64,000 nt of DNA from Streptomyces anulatus. GTDB taxonomy: Bacteria; Actinomycetota; Actinomycetes; Streptomycetales; Streptomycetaceae. Position 1 is the first letter of the stretch. Each line of letters begins with the position of its first letter. Made by a program: the position numbers and the translations under genes. The notes beneath the pieces are model-generated. The model searched no databases and was not told the DNA's origin. It was given only the letters and a program-made list of their open reading frames with translations. Positions 17,301-25,288 of the stretch are shown here, one piece after another. The DNA is taken from the NCBI RefSeq assembly GCF_000721175.1, contig NZ_JOEZ01000029.1, positions 1 through 64,000 on the forward strand, read 5' to 3'.

Positions 17301-17606
17301 CCCCCACCGCGACCCCGCATCCCCACCTCGCGCCGCCGCCGGCAGAACCGCTCCGACGGCGGCGTCCGTGTGTTCGCGTCAGTTCGGTGGGCGACGGCGA
17401 CGGGCCCCGAACAAGCGGCGCGGTTGACGCCCGAGCCCAACGCCCGCGACCCAGCACCAGTCGAAAAGCACCCCGAGCACCAGGAGGGCCCCGTACGCTT
17501 GGGGGCCGCCCTGTGTCCCCTCCCGGCTTACGCGAACGCCGGCCTGGAAGGCCTTGCCGCGTTGGGGATGGGCGACCCCGACCGATCGGCCCAGGAGCGC
17601 CTCACG
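17301..17606. other. Intergenic stretch, no gene supported
   Basis: About 300 bases between the secreted protein and the broken NIPSNAP copy. There is an imperfect GC-rich hairpin (CGCCGCCGCCG with CGACGGCGGCG, about 17329-17362) that may terminate the secreted-protein transcript. No coding signal is seen. Confidence 0.35.
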
Positions 17607-17788
17607 GTGGCCAAGACCACCCAACTCCGCACCTACACGGTCCGCGACGGCCTGCTGGACGAGTGGGTGGCGAGGTGGAGGACCGACATCGTGCCGCTGC
17701 GGCTGGAGTTGGGGTTCACGATCGGTGGGGCCTGGGTCGACCGGGAGCGCAACCAGTTCGTGTGGCTGGTCTCCTACGACGGCCCGGC
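17607..17788 (+). pseudogene. NIPSNAP family gene, 3'-truncated second copy
   Basis: From GTG 17607 (AGGAG 9 bases before) the first 60 residues match the gene at 11256 almost residue for residue (TQLRTYTVRDGLLDEWVARW). After YDGPA the similarity stops and the frame runs into unrelated Arg/Pro-rich sequence to 18056, which overlaps the next gene. The last 40 residues of the fold are lost. Confidence 0.8.
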
Positions 17789-17886
17789 TCCCACGTACGT
17801 ACACGCCGCGCGCCGCCGCGTACAACCGCCTCACGACGGCGCGTCACCTCTGGTCACGCTACGCCACGGACCATCACCGTGGAGGC

Positions 17887-18357
17887 ATGACCAGCAACCC
17901 GTCACCCCTCCCCGTACGTATCGCGCGACCCGCCCAACCCCGCTTCACCTGGCACCACTTCACGATGCGGTTCAGCTCCACGCCACGCGGCGCCCGCCTC
18001 GCCCGGCACCTGGCCGGCGAACGGCTCGACACCTGGGGCATCCCGTACGGGAGTGACGCCCACGACGCGTTGACGCTGGTCGTGGCGGAGCTCAGCGCCA
18101 ACGCCGTCAGCCACGGCCTCGTACCGGGAAGGGACTTCCGCCTCCGGCTGTCCGCCGAGGACACGACCGTACGCGTCGAGGTCACCGACTCACGCGGCGA
18201 ACGCGTCCCCGCGCTCACCGAACCCCCGGCCGACGACCAGGAGGGCGGCCGGGGGCTGCTCCTGGTCGCCGCCCTCACCGACCGCTGGGGCTGGTACCCC
18301 CGCGCCGACGGCCCCGGAAAGACCGTCTGGGCCGCGCTGGACGTACGGCCACTCTGA
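17887..18357 (+). CDS. Anti-sigma-factor-type ATP-binding protein (HATPase_c_2)
   Basis: A 156-aa single-domain GHKL ATPase of the RsbW/SpoIIAB style: N-box ELSANAVSHG at about 78-87, G1 box VEVTDSRG, and G2 EGGRGLLLVAAL. Such proteins bind sigma or anti-anti-sigma factors. In Streptomyces they are typical neighbours of XRE/DUF5753 and DUF397 genes, and this one may have belonged with the now damaged regulators at 10.3 and 15.8 kb. The start is ATG 17887, preceded by GTGGAGG. Confidence 0.88.
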   Translation: MTSNPSPLPVRIARPAQPRFTWHHFTMRFSSTPRGARLARHLAGERLDTWGIPYGSDAHDALTLVVAELSANAVSHGLVPGRDFRLRLSAEDTTVRVEVTDSRGERVPALTEPPADDQEGGRGLLLVAALTDRWGWYPRADGPGKTVWAALDVRPL

Positions 18358-18769
18358 CCGGCCCTGACTGCACGCGTGTGCTGCCGCCAGAGTCTCCAAC
18401 AGCTCGGGAGTCGCCATAGCCGGAGGATGGAACCGCCGACCGCAAGCCCAGCCTCACGCTGGAGCGGCATCGCTGAAGAAGCTCAGCGAGGAAAAGGCAC
18501 CTTATCGCAACACGTAGCGCCCAAGGACTCCTGACAGAAGTAGTTCGGCCTGACCTGGTCCCGCGGTCGCCAGGTCGCCGAGGCCGCGTTCCGGCCGAGG
18601 ATTCCGGCGTTCACGCACGGCGACCTGCAGAGGGCTGTGGTGCGGGACCAGGGCGAGGTGTTCGGCCCGGTCGCCTCCCTTCTTCTCGGTCCGATACGCC
18701 ATCAGCGAGCCGGTCCGTCGCGCTGTCCGAGCCATGCCTGACCCCTCTGGCATCCCGCCCTGGACCAGG
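18358..18769. other. Stretch without a supported gene
   Basis: About 410 bases after the ATPase gene. Minus-strand reading frames here are open but I recognise nothing in them. The sequence leads into transposase debris, so it is probably decayed mobile DNA. Confidence 0.35.
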
Positions 18770-18960
18770 ACGGGACACTGCGTGACGGCGCCGAGCGCCG
18801 AGCTGACCGGCATGGCCGACCTGACCGGCTACCCGGCCGGCGGCACCCGCATCATCGTGCGCCGGGAGCGGCCGCACCCCGGAGCCCAGCTGTCCTTGTT
18901 CGACCAGGACGAGGGTCCGCGCCATCAGGTGTTCCTCACCGACCCCGTACTCCGTTGGTG
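18770..18960 (+). mobile_element. IS1380-type transposase, internal fragment
   Basis: The translated frame contains AELTGMADLTGYPAGG followed by TRIIVRRERPHPGAQLSLFD and HQVFLTD. This is the conserved stretch before the last third of IS1380-family DDE transposases (usually DLSGWPEG.RLIVRKERPHPGAQL). Start, end and flanking repeats of the element are absent. A piece from further downstream in the same protein type lies at 22155 on the same strand. Confidence 0.75.
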
Positions 18961-19097
18961 GTTCCGCCCAGTTCCTGGAGGTCCACCGGAACCGCATTCT
19001 GGACGGGTTCAGCAGCGGGGATGACGTCGACGCCTACCGTCGTCTCGATCTCCTGACGCGCCCTGTGGGCAGGGCCCGGTGCTCTTCCCACAGGTTC
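18961..19097. other. Short unassigned stretch
   Basis: The sequence after the transposase piece has one plausible coding frame (FLEVHRNRILDGFSSGDDVD) that I cannot place in a family. Confidence 0.2.
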
Positions 19098-19568
19098 TCA
19101 GGTGCTGGCTGGCCAGAACTGCACCAGGTACCGCTCCACCCCGACGGGCACGTCCACCACCGCAAGCCGGGCAACCTCGGCCCGGCCCGAACAAGAGGCG
19201 CGGACCTTCCACAGCGTGTCGGGCCGCCCGAGCTCCACCCGGCCTTCGCCGACCCCGGACATCGTCTCAACCGACAGGTTCCCAGTGGTCGAAAAGATCT
19301 CTGCTTCGCCCTGAGCTTCCCAGTGGACGTCGCCGGTCACAGGCGGTTCGCTGCTCCACACCTCGGCTGTCAGAGTTGCCTCGTGGGTGTGCCCAGCGCT
19401 CTCGAAGTCGAGACGCTTGCCGTAAGCGGTCAGGAAATCTACTCCTGGAACCTCTGCCCGCTCCTCGGGGAAGGGAGCGGGGACCTCCATGTCGTCCTCT
19501 TCCTGAAGGGCGAACGCGTGGAACCCCACGGACACCCCAACTTCTTCGCGCGCCACTAACTCGGCCAC
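19098..19568 (-). CDS. Immunity-like small protein, type 1
   Basis: A 156-aa acidic protein with the layout of the protein at 20051-20626. A strand-rich middle (ATLTAEVWSSEPPV, then AEIFSTTGNLSVET) is followed by a closing strand ending RYLVQFWP. No Cys or His motif of an enzyme is visible. Its position in debris next to an RHS tip makes it a candidate orphan immunity protein. The start is GTG 19568 with AGGAG 6-7 bases before. Codon 4 is TTA, read by the bldA tRNA. Family name unknown to me. Confidence 0.6.
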   Translation of the reverse strand: MAELVAREEVGVSVGFHAFALQEEDDMEVPAPFPEERAEVPGVDFLTAYGKRLDFESAGHTHEATLTAEVWSSEPPVTGDVHWEAQGEAEIFSTTGNLSVETMSGVGEGRVELGRPDTLWKVRASCSGRAEVARLAVVDVPVGVERYLVQFWPAST

Positions 19569-19733
19569 AGAGAACTCCTGTATCTCCCGCTACCGTCGCA
19601 GGAACCCTAGGCCATAGCGACGGCCGCGCCGCCGGCTCTGCCCCATCACGGTGCGCACGGGCCGGCAGGACGAGGGGATCTCCGCCGGCCTGATGATCGG
19701 CGCCCTGAGGGAGAAGGTTCGCCGGCTGGCTTG

Positions 19734-19828
19734 ACCACCACCGCGTCACCGCCGTCCACCACATCCTCGACTACCAGCGCCGACAGCCCGGGAAACACCG
19801 TTCCCACAAGGAAGTTGACATCCATCAC
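19734..19828 (-). mobile_element. ISL3-type transposase, N-terminal fragment
   Basis: From the ATG at 19828 the minus strand reads VDVNFLVGTVFPGLSALVVE followed by DVVDGGDAVVV. This resembles the first 30 residues of ISL3-family transposases (LFPGL..L.V..V...GD.V.V), after which similarity is lost. No zinc-binding CPxCG motif follows. Confidence 0.5.
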
Positions 19829-20050
19829 AAGATCATGATCAGGGATGCACGCCCAGCGTCACCACCGAATGTGAGACAGGGCCTTTACTGGACACCCCCC
19901 CAGGGCTGGGCCGTACGGCGTGAGGTCAGGTGTCCGTGCCGACGCGGGCCGCCGGCGCTTGGACCTCTGTTCCAGTTCTATCCGCGGTTGGCACTCAGTT
20001 GGGCCGTCTGTCCGGAGAACGCCCGCACATTGGCGCGGATCTGCCGTTCC
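19829..20050. other. Stretch without a supported gene
   Basis: A minus-strand frame (GDERDVFRSCITTALSACDL) has plausible composition and may be a fragment of a further small gene fused out of frame to the end of the gene at 20051. There is no clear start or family. Confidence 0.25.
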
Positions 20051-20626
20051 TCAATGAGGTCGCAGGCGCTGAGCGCGGTCGTGATGCAGGAGCGGAAGAC
20101 GTCTCGTTCGTCGCCGTTCAGCAGCTGGTGGGCTGCTGGCAAGCGTGCGCCATATTTGCACAAGACAGTACTGATCTTTACCTTTCAACTCCCTCTCCTG
20201 GCCTGGCGGAACTGGCAATTCACGCGCTCCTCCAATCGGTGACAGAAAAGGCCCTCGATCCCCATTGAACATCCACTGCCATCGCATCCCGTATAGCCCA
20301 GCCGAGGGAAGAATCAAAGAAACTTCCCGAACCCCGCCATCAATGGTGTGAACCCCGAGCTCTCCGGTGGGAAGTTCCACTTCCACTTCCTCCCGGCCGA
20401 ACCAATTTGCATGCCTTTCCGGAGGTTTGACAGACCAACTCTCCAGACATACGGACGCCTCAATGACTGCCGATGGAACTTGCAGATAGACCAACCCAGG
20501 GGCAGAGAGGAGCCAATGCGTGTCATCCGGGTCCAGCCCGTAAGGCTCGATACTCGTGTCCATCAACCCGAATAGACGGTAGCTGGGACTAACCACCATT
20601 TCGTGCGTGTCCAAAATTCTGCCCAA
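20051..20626 (-). CDS. Immunity-like small protein, type 2
   Basis: Distant paralogue of the protein at 19098: IEASVCLESWSVKPPE, EVEVELPTGELGVHT and KDQYCLVQIW align with its ATLTAEVWSSEPP, AEIFSTTGNLSVET and RYLVQFWP. The paralogue stops four residues after this last strand. Here about 30 Arg-rich residues follow, so the 3' end may have been altered by a fusion or frameshift. The preferred start is TTG 20626, because AAAGAGG lies 6 bases before it; ATG 20599 is the alternative. The gene is AT-richer than its surroundings. Function as an immunity protein is inferred from context only. Confidence 0.5.
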   Translation of the reverse strand: MGRILDTHEMVVSPSYRLFGLMDTSIEPYGLDPDDTHWLLSAPGLVYLQVPSAVIEASVCLESWSVKPPERHANWFGREEVEVELPTGELGVHTIDGGVREVSLILPSAGLYGMRWQWMFNGDRGPFLSPIGGARELPVPPGQERELKGKDQYCLVQIWRTLASSPPAAERRRTRRLPLLHHDRAQRLRPH

Positions 20627-20732
20627 AATGCACCTCTTTGACAGCTCGAATTCATGTTTCCAACGGTGACTCGACCGTACAAGGCGCCGCAGAGCGGTCG
20701 AGACGGACCTCAGCAACGCGCTGCGGCCTTAA

Positions 20733-20942
20733 CGTCGCCTGCAGCAGCGGGCGTGGGACCGTACGCGCCGACAGGCCCTGCGCTATGGGCTCCCGGAGCT
20801 GAACGCCCTGCACCGACCCCCCGCGACTTCGAGTACGCGATCCAGCTTCGGCGCAGACGACGGCGAAGGCAGAGCGCTGGAGCCATCCGAGCTCCGGCAC
20901 CGACGGTGCGGGACATCTTCGCGCGGTACGGGTACGGGTACG
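20733..20942. other. Unassigned stretch before the RHS tip
   Basis: The frame of the RHS fragment is open back to a TAA at 20730-20732, but the codons before about 20943 show no RHS similarity. A perfect 20-bp palindrome, GTACGGGTACGTACCCGTAC, lies at 20932-20951, just where the similarity begins. Confidence 0.4.
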
Positions 20943-21696
20943 TACCCGTACTCTGGTGGGATATCACACGCAACGTGGAATCCGCCGGACGCAGCCTCGG
21001 AGCCGTCACCGGAAAAGACCGGCGACGTCGTCCTGCAATTCGTCGATCTGCACGGTGACATCGCTCTGGCCCTGCCTCTGGACCTCTCCAAGGCCCCCAC
21101 GGCACTCACCAGCGACGAGTTCGGCAAATCCACCACCGGCAAAGCCCGCTACGGCTTCTTCGGCGCGGAGCAACGGTCCTCCGAAACCCTCGGCAACCTC
21201 GTCATGATGGGCGTCCGGCTGTACGACCCGGCCTCCGGACGGTTCCTGCAGACCCACCCGGTCTCCGGCGGAAGCTGCAGCAACTACGACGTCTGTGGCG
21301 ACCCGGTCAACGCCGAGGACGTCACCGGGTGCTTGCCGTGCAAGATCCCGTGGTACGCGTGGACGGGCTGGCGCAGCGACATCAAGATCACGTGGTCGGG
21401 CGGCTGGTCCTACAGCAAGTGGTGCAACAAGAAGTACTCCTGGTGGTGGGACGCGATCGCCGACCGGACCCCGCTGGCGATCGTCGGCTGGAAGGAGCGT
21501 TGGCGCTGGCGCACCCAGCGCGGTGTCCGCTGCACCCTGTTGTCCTGGCGCAGTGAGAAGGTTCTGGCTGAATGGGTGTCGGTCTACACAGCCCCAGTAC
21601 CAGAACAAGATCACCTACCGCGAGACTTCCACCAACTCCAGGTTCAGTGAAACCTCGTGGTGGACGACGACGCACCGCAGAACCTACGTCTACTGA
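20943..21696 (+). pseudogene. Orphan RHS-repeat tip with Trp-rich toxin-like C-terminus, frameshifted
   Basis: The frame shows the end of an RHS/YD shell (VVLQFVDLHGDIALALPLD, KARYGFFGAEQR) and the RHS core motif MMGVRLYDPASGRFLQTHPV, ending DPVNAEDVTG, where polymorphic toxins switch to their variable domain. The variable part has about ten Trp in 80 residues (KIPWYAWTGW, KWCNKKYSWWWDAI, WKERWRWRTQRG). In the annotated frame it ends at 21650 with unlikely residues. One base less in the C4 run at 21592-21595 gives YTAQYQNKITYRETSTNS, ending RRTYVY at 21696, which looks native. With no shell-building repeats and no export signal the gene looks inactive. It may serve as a tip cassette for recombination into a full RHS gene. 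Confidence 0.72.
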
Positions 21697-21728
21697 TCGA
21701 AGATCTGCTGGGGGTACTGACCGGCCCA

Positions 21729-21757
21729 GGCTGCCCGGCCCATATGTCCGGGCAGCC
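21729..21757 (+). terminator. Hairpin after the RHS tip
   Basis: A perfect 10-bp stem (GGCTGCCCGG with CCGGGCAGCC) and 9-base loop lies 32 bases after the restored toxin frame ends. Confidence 0.65.
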
Positions 21758-21795
21758 GTCGGCAGAATCGCCCCAGCACCAGTCGGGAGACCCAC

Positions 21796-21969
21796 GTGAA
21801 CAATTCCTCCATGGGCGTCGTACTGATGTCCATCGGCGCTGTCGCCACCGTGGCGGGAGCCCTGATGTACGTCCTCCCAGGCCCCGGCCTCCCCGTCCTC
21901 CTGGTGGGGCTGGCGCTCATGGCCGCAGGAGCTGTCGTACGGATCATCCGCAGGGCGACAGACAAGTAG
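21796..21969 (+). CDS. 57-aa two-helix membrane protein
   Basis: GTG 21796 follows GGGAG by about 8 bases. The 57-aa product has two hydrophobic segments, about residues 7-26 (VVLMSIGAVATVAGALMYVL) and 32-50, joined by a PGPGLP turn, and ends in a positive tail (RIIRRATDK). It lies directly downstream of the RHS tip on the same strand and has its own terminator. Small membrane proteins in this position are often immunity proteins for membrane-acting toxins. That role is a guess here; the gene itself is well supported by start, hydrophobicity pattern and codon bias. Confidence 0.6.
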   Translation: MNNSSMGVVLMSIGAVATVAGALMYVLPGPGLPVLLVGLALMAAGAVVRIIRRATDK

Positions 21970-22001
21970 CTGCCCTCTGGGCGTGAGCCAGCACTCCTTA
22001 T

Positions 22002-22035
22002 GAACCCGCTCGGGGTAAAGTCCCGGGGCGGGTTC
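22002..22035 (+). terminator. Hairpin after the small membrane protein gene
   Basis: Arms GAACCCGC (22002-22009) and GCGGGTTC (22028-22035), with additional partial pairing inside, 33 bases after the stop codon. Confidence 0.6.
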
Positions 22036-22154
22036 TCGCGTCCAGGCGTTCCCAGCGACGAGGCTTTTTGTTCCGTCTCGCTGAACCTTGACAGAGCCTC
22101 GCTTATGGCTGTCGGTAGGTGCGTCTGAACCAATCAAGATCGGACTCTACGAAA

Positions 22155-22330
22155 CTTGGGGCAGCTCACAACACTGTCTGGCTCGAACTCAGCCTCGCGG
22201 CAATCGACCTGCTGGCCTGGACCCGTGCCCTCGAAGGACCCCGGAGCACCCGACCACCGCGCCGGGACTCCGCCCTGCCCAAGTACCGAAACCGCGTCAG
22301 CCACCCAACAGTTGGTGATCTGCAACTCCG
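22155..22330 (+). mobile_element. IS1380-type transposase, C-terminal fragment
   Basis: The frame reads HNTVWLELSLAAIDLLAWTR and continues with LQLRLIP, matching the C-terminal helix region of IS1380 transposases (N.LW.ELA..A.DLLAWT). With the fragment at 18770 it frames the toxin/immunity stretch. Both may come from one element that was split, or from two decayed copies. Confidence 0.65.
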
Positions 22331-22393
22331 CCTCATCCCAACCGAAACAGCGAGGTTAAGCTCCAAGGGACATCGTATGGCGGGGGGCCGGGA

Positions 22394-23389
22394 ATGCGTG
22401 GGTCAGGGCGAAGAGAGCGTAAGCGGGAACTGGAAGCCGAAGTGACGGCCTTCGGCGAGTTGTTGGCTGAGCACAGCTTCGACCCAGGTGATCCCGGAAC
22501 ACCGCCGAAGGCGATGGACGACTGGGAGCGCGCCCTCGACGCATACGACGCCGCCTCCCGGGCCTTGCGCGGCCGCAAGCAGGTGACAGTCGTGCCCCAG
22601 CTGCTGCAGCAGGGCATGAACGCCCTGGAGGACCTGGAGGCCCGCGTCTCCGGCGCACCGTTGCCCCAGCGGCTTCCGCCCTGCTTCTTCGACTCGCGGC
22701 ACGGGCAAGCGACCACCGAGGTCAGGTGGGCCCCCAGCGACGGTGCGAAGCGCCTCATCGCCGTGTGCGCGGCCGACGCCATACGGCTCCGCGAGGGCTC
22801 GCCCCGTTCGCTCAGCGGACATCTCGCATCGGCCGAAGAGGCCGAAGTCGTCGACAGCCCGCCTCTGCGCCCCGCTGACGACCTGCCCGTTCCGTGGGCG
22901 ATCGGGCTGCTCGTTCTGCTCTGCGGCTACGCGGCCGCCCTGGCCGCCGCAGGCGACGGACCAGGGGCCTTCGTCGCCGTCATCATCGCTGGGATCACCA
23001 GCGGAGTTGCCATTCTCTCGGGACTTCTCTTCGTCGGTGCCACAGTCGACCTGTGGGCACTGGTGCGCCGCGGCCATCTGACGCAGGCGGCGTTCGCCCG
23101 ATCGACGGCCGGTCCGCACGGGGCTCACGAACACGTCTACGTGGTCACCGACGCGTCTGGCCGACAGCGTGAGTACACGCGGCACGCGGACAGCAGAACC
23201 GCGAAGCCTGTGCCGATCCGGTCCGTGTGGTATCTGCCGAAACCAGACGGCAAAGGCAAGGCGGTGAGTTCCTGGGCCCCCCTCTGGCTCCCCCTCCGCA
23301 TTCTCGTCGCCCTGCCAGTCCTCCTGGGTAGCGCGGCTGTCACCCTGTACCTGATCCCGGGACGTCTGATCATCGCCCTCCTCTCATGA
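22394..23389 (+). CDS. Membrane protein of unknown function
   Basis: A 331-aa protein. The first 165 residues are charged and probably helical (ERKRELEAEVTAFGELLAEH). Two membrane helices follow at about 168-190 and 195-222 (WAIGLLVLLCGYAAALAAAG; VAVIIAGITSGVAILSGLLF), then an 80-residue soluble part, and a final hydrophobic segment near the C-terminus (LLGSAAVTLYLIPGRLIIAL). No enzymatic motif or family is recognised. The start is ATG 22394 with a weak purine-rich stretch before it. It stands alone between the transposase remnant and the kinase gene. Confidence 0.7.
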   Translation: MRGSGRRERKRELEAEVTAFGELLAEHSFDPGDPGTPPKAMDDWERALDAYDAASRALRGRKQVTVVPQLLQQGMNALEDLEARVSGAPLPQRLPPCFFDSRHGQATTEVRWAPSDGAKRLIAVCAADAIRLREGSPRSLSGHLASAEEAEVVDSPPLRPADDLPVPWAIGLLVLLCGYAAALAAAGDGPGAFVAVIIAGITSGVAILSGLLFVGATVDLWALVRRGHLTQAAFARSTAGPHGAHEHVYVVTDASGRQREYTRHADSRTAKPVPIRSVWYLPKPDGKGKAVSSWAPLWLPLRILVALPVLLGSAAVTLYLIPGRLIIALLS

Positions 23390-23618
23390 CTGCCGCATCA
23401 CCCCGGGCGCAGCAGCCCGTGCGGGGCGATCCGGCAAGGCGCCCGCATCGCCTGTGAGCAGCATTAACGAGCCACTCCGCTGACCGGAACAAGACGGCTC
23501 ATCCGTAACCCCGGGCCGCCGGTGGACCTGGAACGCCCGCACCGGCCAGACTCGTCCCCAACCACGTCGTGGTCGGCCCCGTGGACGTCGACCGCATCCG
23601 CACGATCCCGGGGGAACG
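23390..23618. other. Intergenic stretch
   Basis: About 230 bases. I see no gene and no strong promoter match, though the promoter of the kinase gene must be here. Confidence 0.4.
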
Positions 23619-25211
23619 GTGTCACAACAGGCGATCGCCGGTCGGTACGAACTGCTGGAGGGGCTCGACAGCGGCGGCATGGGGGATGTGTGGCGCGGTT
23701 ACGACGCCGTGCTCGACCGGCCCGTCGCCGTGAAGCTGATCCGGCAGCAGGCCGTACACGGGTCGACGCAGTTGGCGCAGGAGTTCGCGAAGCGCTTCCG
23801 TCGCGAGGCCCGCATCACCGCGAGGATCCGGCATCCCGGGGTGCCCCAGGTGTACGACGCGGTGCTGGACGACTCCTACGAGCGGCTGTTCCTGGTCATG
23901 GAGCTGGTCGACGGGGTGGCGCTGTCCTCGTACATCCACCCGGAACGTCCGCTGCCGGTCAGCTGGGCGGCCGCCGTCGCCGCGCAGGTCGCCACCGTGC
24001 TGTCGTACGCGCACGAGGTGCCGGTCATCCACCGCGACCTGAAGCCGGGCAACATCCTGGTCGCCCGGGACGGGACCGTGAAGGTCCTGGACTTCGGGAT
24101 CGCGGCGATCCTGCGGAGCGACGTCACCAAGCTGACCGCCACCGGCACCCCGATCGGGACCTACCAGTACATGGCGCCGGAGCAGGTGCGGGGCGGTCGC
24201 ACCAGTACGCAGACCGACCTGTACGCGCTCGGCTGCATCCTCCACGAACTCCTCTGCGGGAGCCTGCTGTTCACGGGTGGCAGTGAGTACGTGGTGATGT
24301 CGCAGCACGTCAACGCGGCACCCACCCCGCTGCGGGCGCTGCGACCCGACGTGCCCGCCGCCCTTGAGGACCTCGTGCTGCATCTGCTGCTCAAGGCGCC
24401 GGAGGCCCGGCCCGCCGATGTGCAGGAGGTGTACGAGCGGCTGCGGCCCTTCCTGCCGCCCCCGGGCCAGAAGCCCTCGCCCGGTGAGGCGCACTGGGAC
24501 GGTGCGCCCGACCCGACCGGGATCTACCGCAACCCGTACGCACCGCGTGCCCGCGCCGGTGAGGGCAGCCGCCCTGCGCCGACCGCCGTGGGCCCGGACG
24601 TCGCGGCCGCCGGGCCCGTTCCCGTACCGGAAGCGCTGCGCGCGGAGATCGAGGAGGCCTACCAGCACTCCGACGCCCTGCTGGAGGAGGAGCGGTACGC
24701 CCAGGCCGCCGAAGTACTCGGCGAGCTGATCGGGCCCGCCGCCCGCGCTCTCGGGGAGGAGAGCAGGAAGGTGCTGGACCTGCGGCGGCAGCGGGCCGCG
24801 ATCCAGCTGCTCGGCGGGGACTTCCGGGCCGCACTGCCCGAGTTCGAGGCCCTCGCGGACGCCTACGGACGGACCGGCGGGGCGGCCGGGGAGCGGGCGC
24901 GCGGCTGCCGTGCGCAGGCTGCCCGGTGTCGGGGCGAGCTCGGACAGGTGACCGACGCGCTGGCCTCGCTGCGCGGCGTCCTGGAGGTCGTCCGGGCCGT
25001 CGACGGCGACGTGAGCGACGAGGCGGTCGAGCTGCGGCGCGACATCGGGATGCTGCTGCTCGCCCAGGGGCTGGCGGACGAGGCGGAGCGGGTCCTGACA
25101 CCCCTGTACGACGATCTGTGTCTCGTGTTCGGCTCCGACGACGAGATGACGGAGGAGGTCGCCGAGGCGCTGGCCCTGATACGTCTCGACCTCGACGGGC
25201 CGGCGGGCTGA
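23619..25211 (+). CDS. Soluble Ser/Thr protein kinase with C-terminal tetratricopeptide-like region
   Basis: A 530-aa protein. The Hanks-type kinase domain spans about 8-270: glycine loop LDSGGMGDVW, VAVKLI lysine, catalytic HRDLKPGNIL, DFG in VLDFGIAAIL, and the APE equivalent in YMAPEQV. A Pro-rich linker follows, and then about 200 residues of paired helices (YQHSDALLEEERYAQAAEVL, LGQVTDALASLRGVLEVV) of TPR type. There is no membrane helix or PASTA domain, so it is cytoplasmic. The start is GTG 23619 after GGGGGAA. It is followed at 77 bases by a helicase gene on the same strand; the two probably form one unit. Confidence 0.9.
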   Translation: MSQQAIAGRYELLEGLDSGGMGDVWRGYDAVLDRPVAVKLIRQQAVHGSTQLAQEFAKRFRREARITARIRHPGVPQVYDAVLDDSYERLFLVMELVDGVALSSYIHPERPLPVSWAAAVAAQVATVLSYAHEVPVIHRDLKPGNILVARDGTVKVLDFGIAAILRSDVTKLTATGTPIGTYQYMAPEQVRGGRTSTQTDLYALGCILHELLCGSLLFTGGSEYVVMSQHVNAAPTPLRALRPDVPAALEDLVLHLLLKAPEARPADVQEVYERLRPFLPPPGQKPSPGEAHWDGAPDPTGIYRNPYAPRARAGEGSRPAPTAVGPDVAAAGPVPVPEALRAEIEEAYQHSDALLEEERYAQAAEVLGELIGPAARALGEESRKVLDLRRQRAAIQLLGGDFRAALPEFEALADAYGRTGGAAGERARGCRAQAARCRGELGQVTDALASLRGVLEVVRAVDGDVSDEAVELRRDIGMLLLAQGLADEAERVLTPLYDDLCLVFGSDDEMTEEVAEALALIRLDLDGPAG

Positions 25212-25288
25212 GTGCCCGGTCCGCCGTCGTCCACGCCCTCGCCCCACCCCCTCGCTCCGTTCCACCCGCACCACGGAAGAGTCCACCC

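Noticed and set aside
18502..18997. Two minus-strand frames of about 100-130 codons
   Set aside because: No family recognised, and one lies antisense to the transposase fragment; not supportable as genes.
24926..25288. In-frame upstream extension of the helicase gene
   Set aside because: It overlaps the kinase coding sequence and reads as low-complexity Arg/Gly sequence; ATG 25289 with ribosome-binding site is better.
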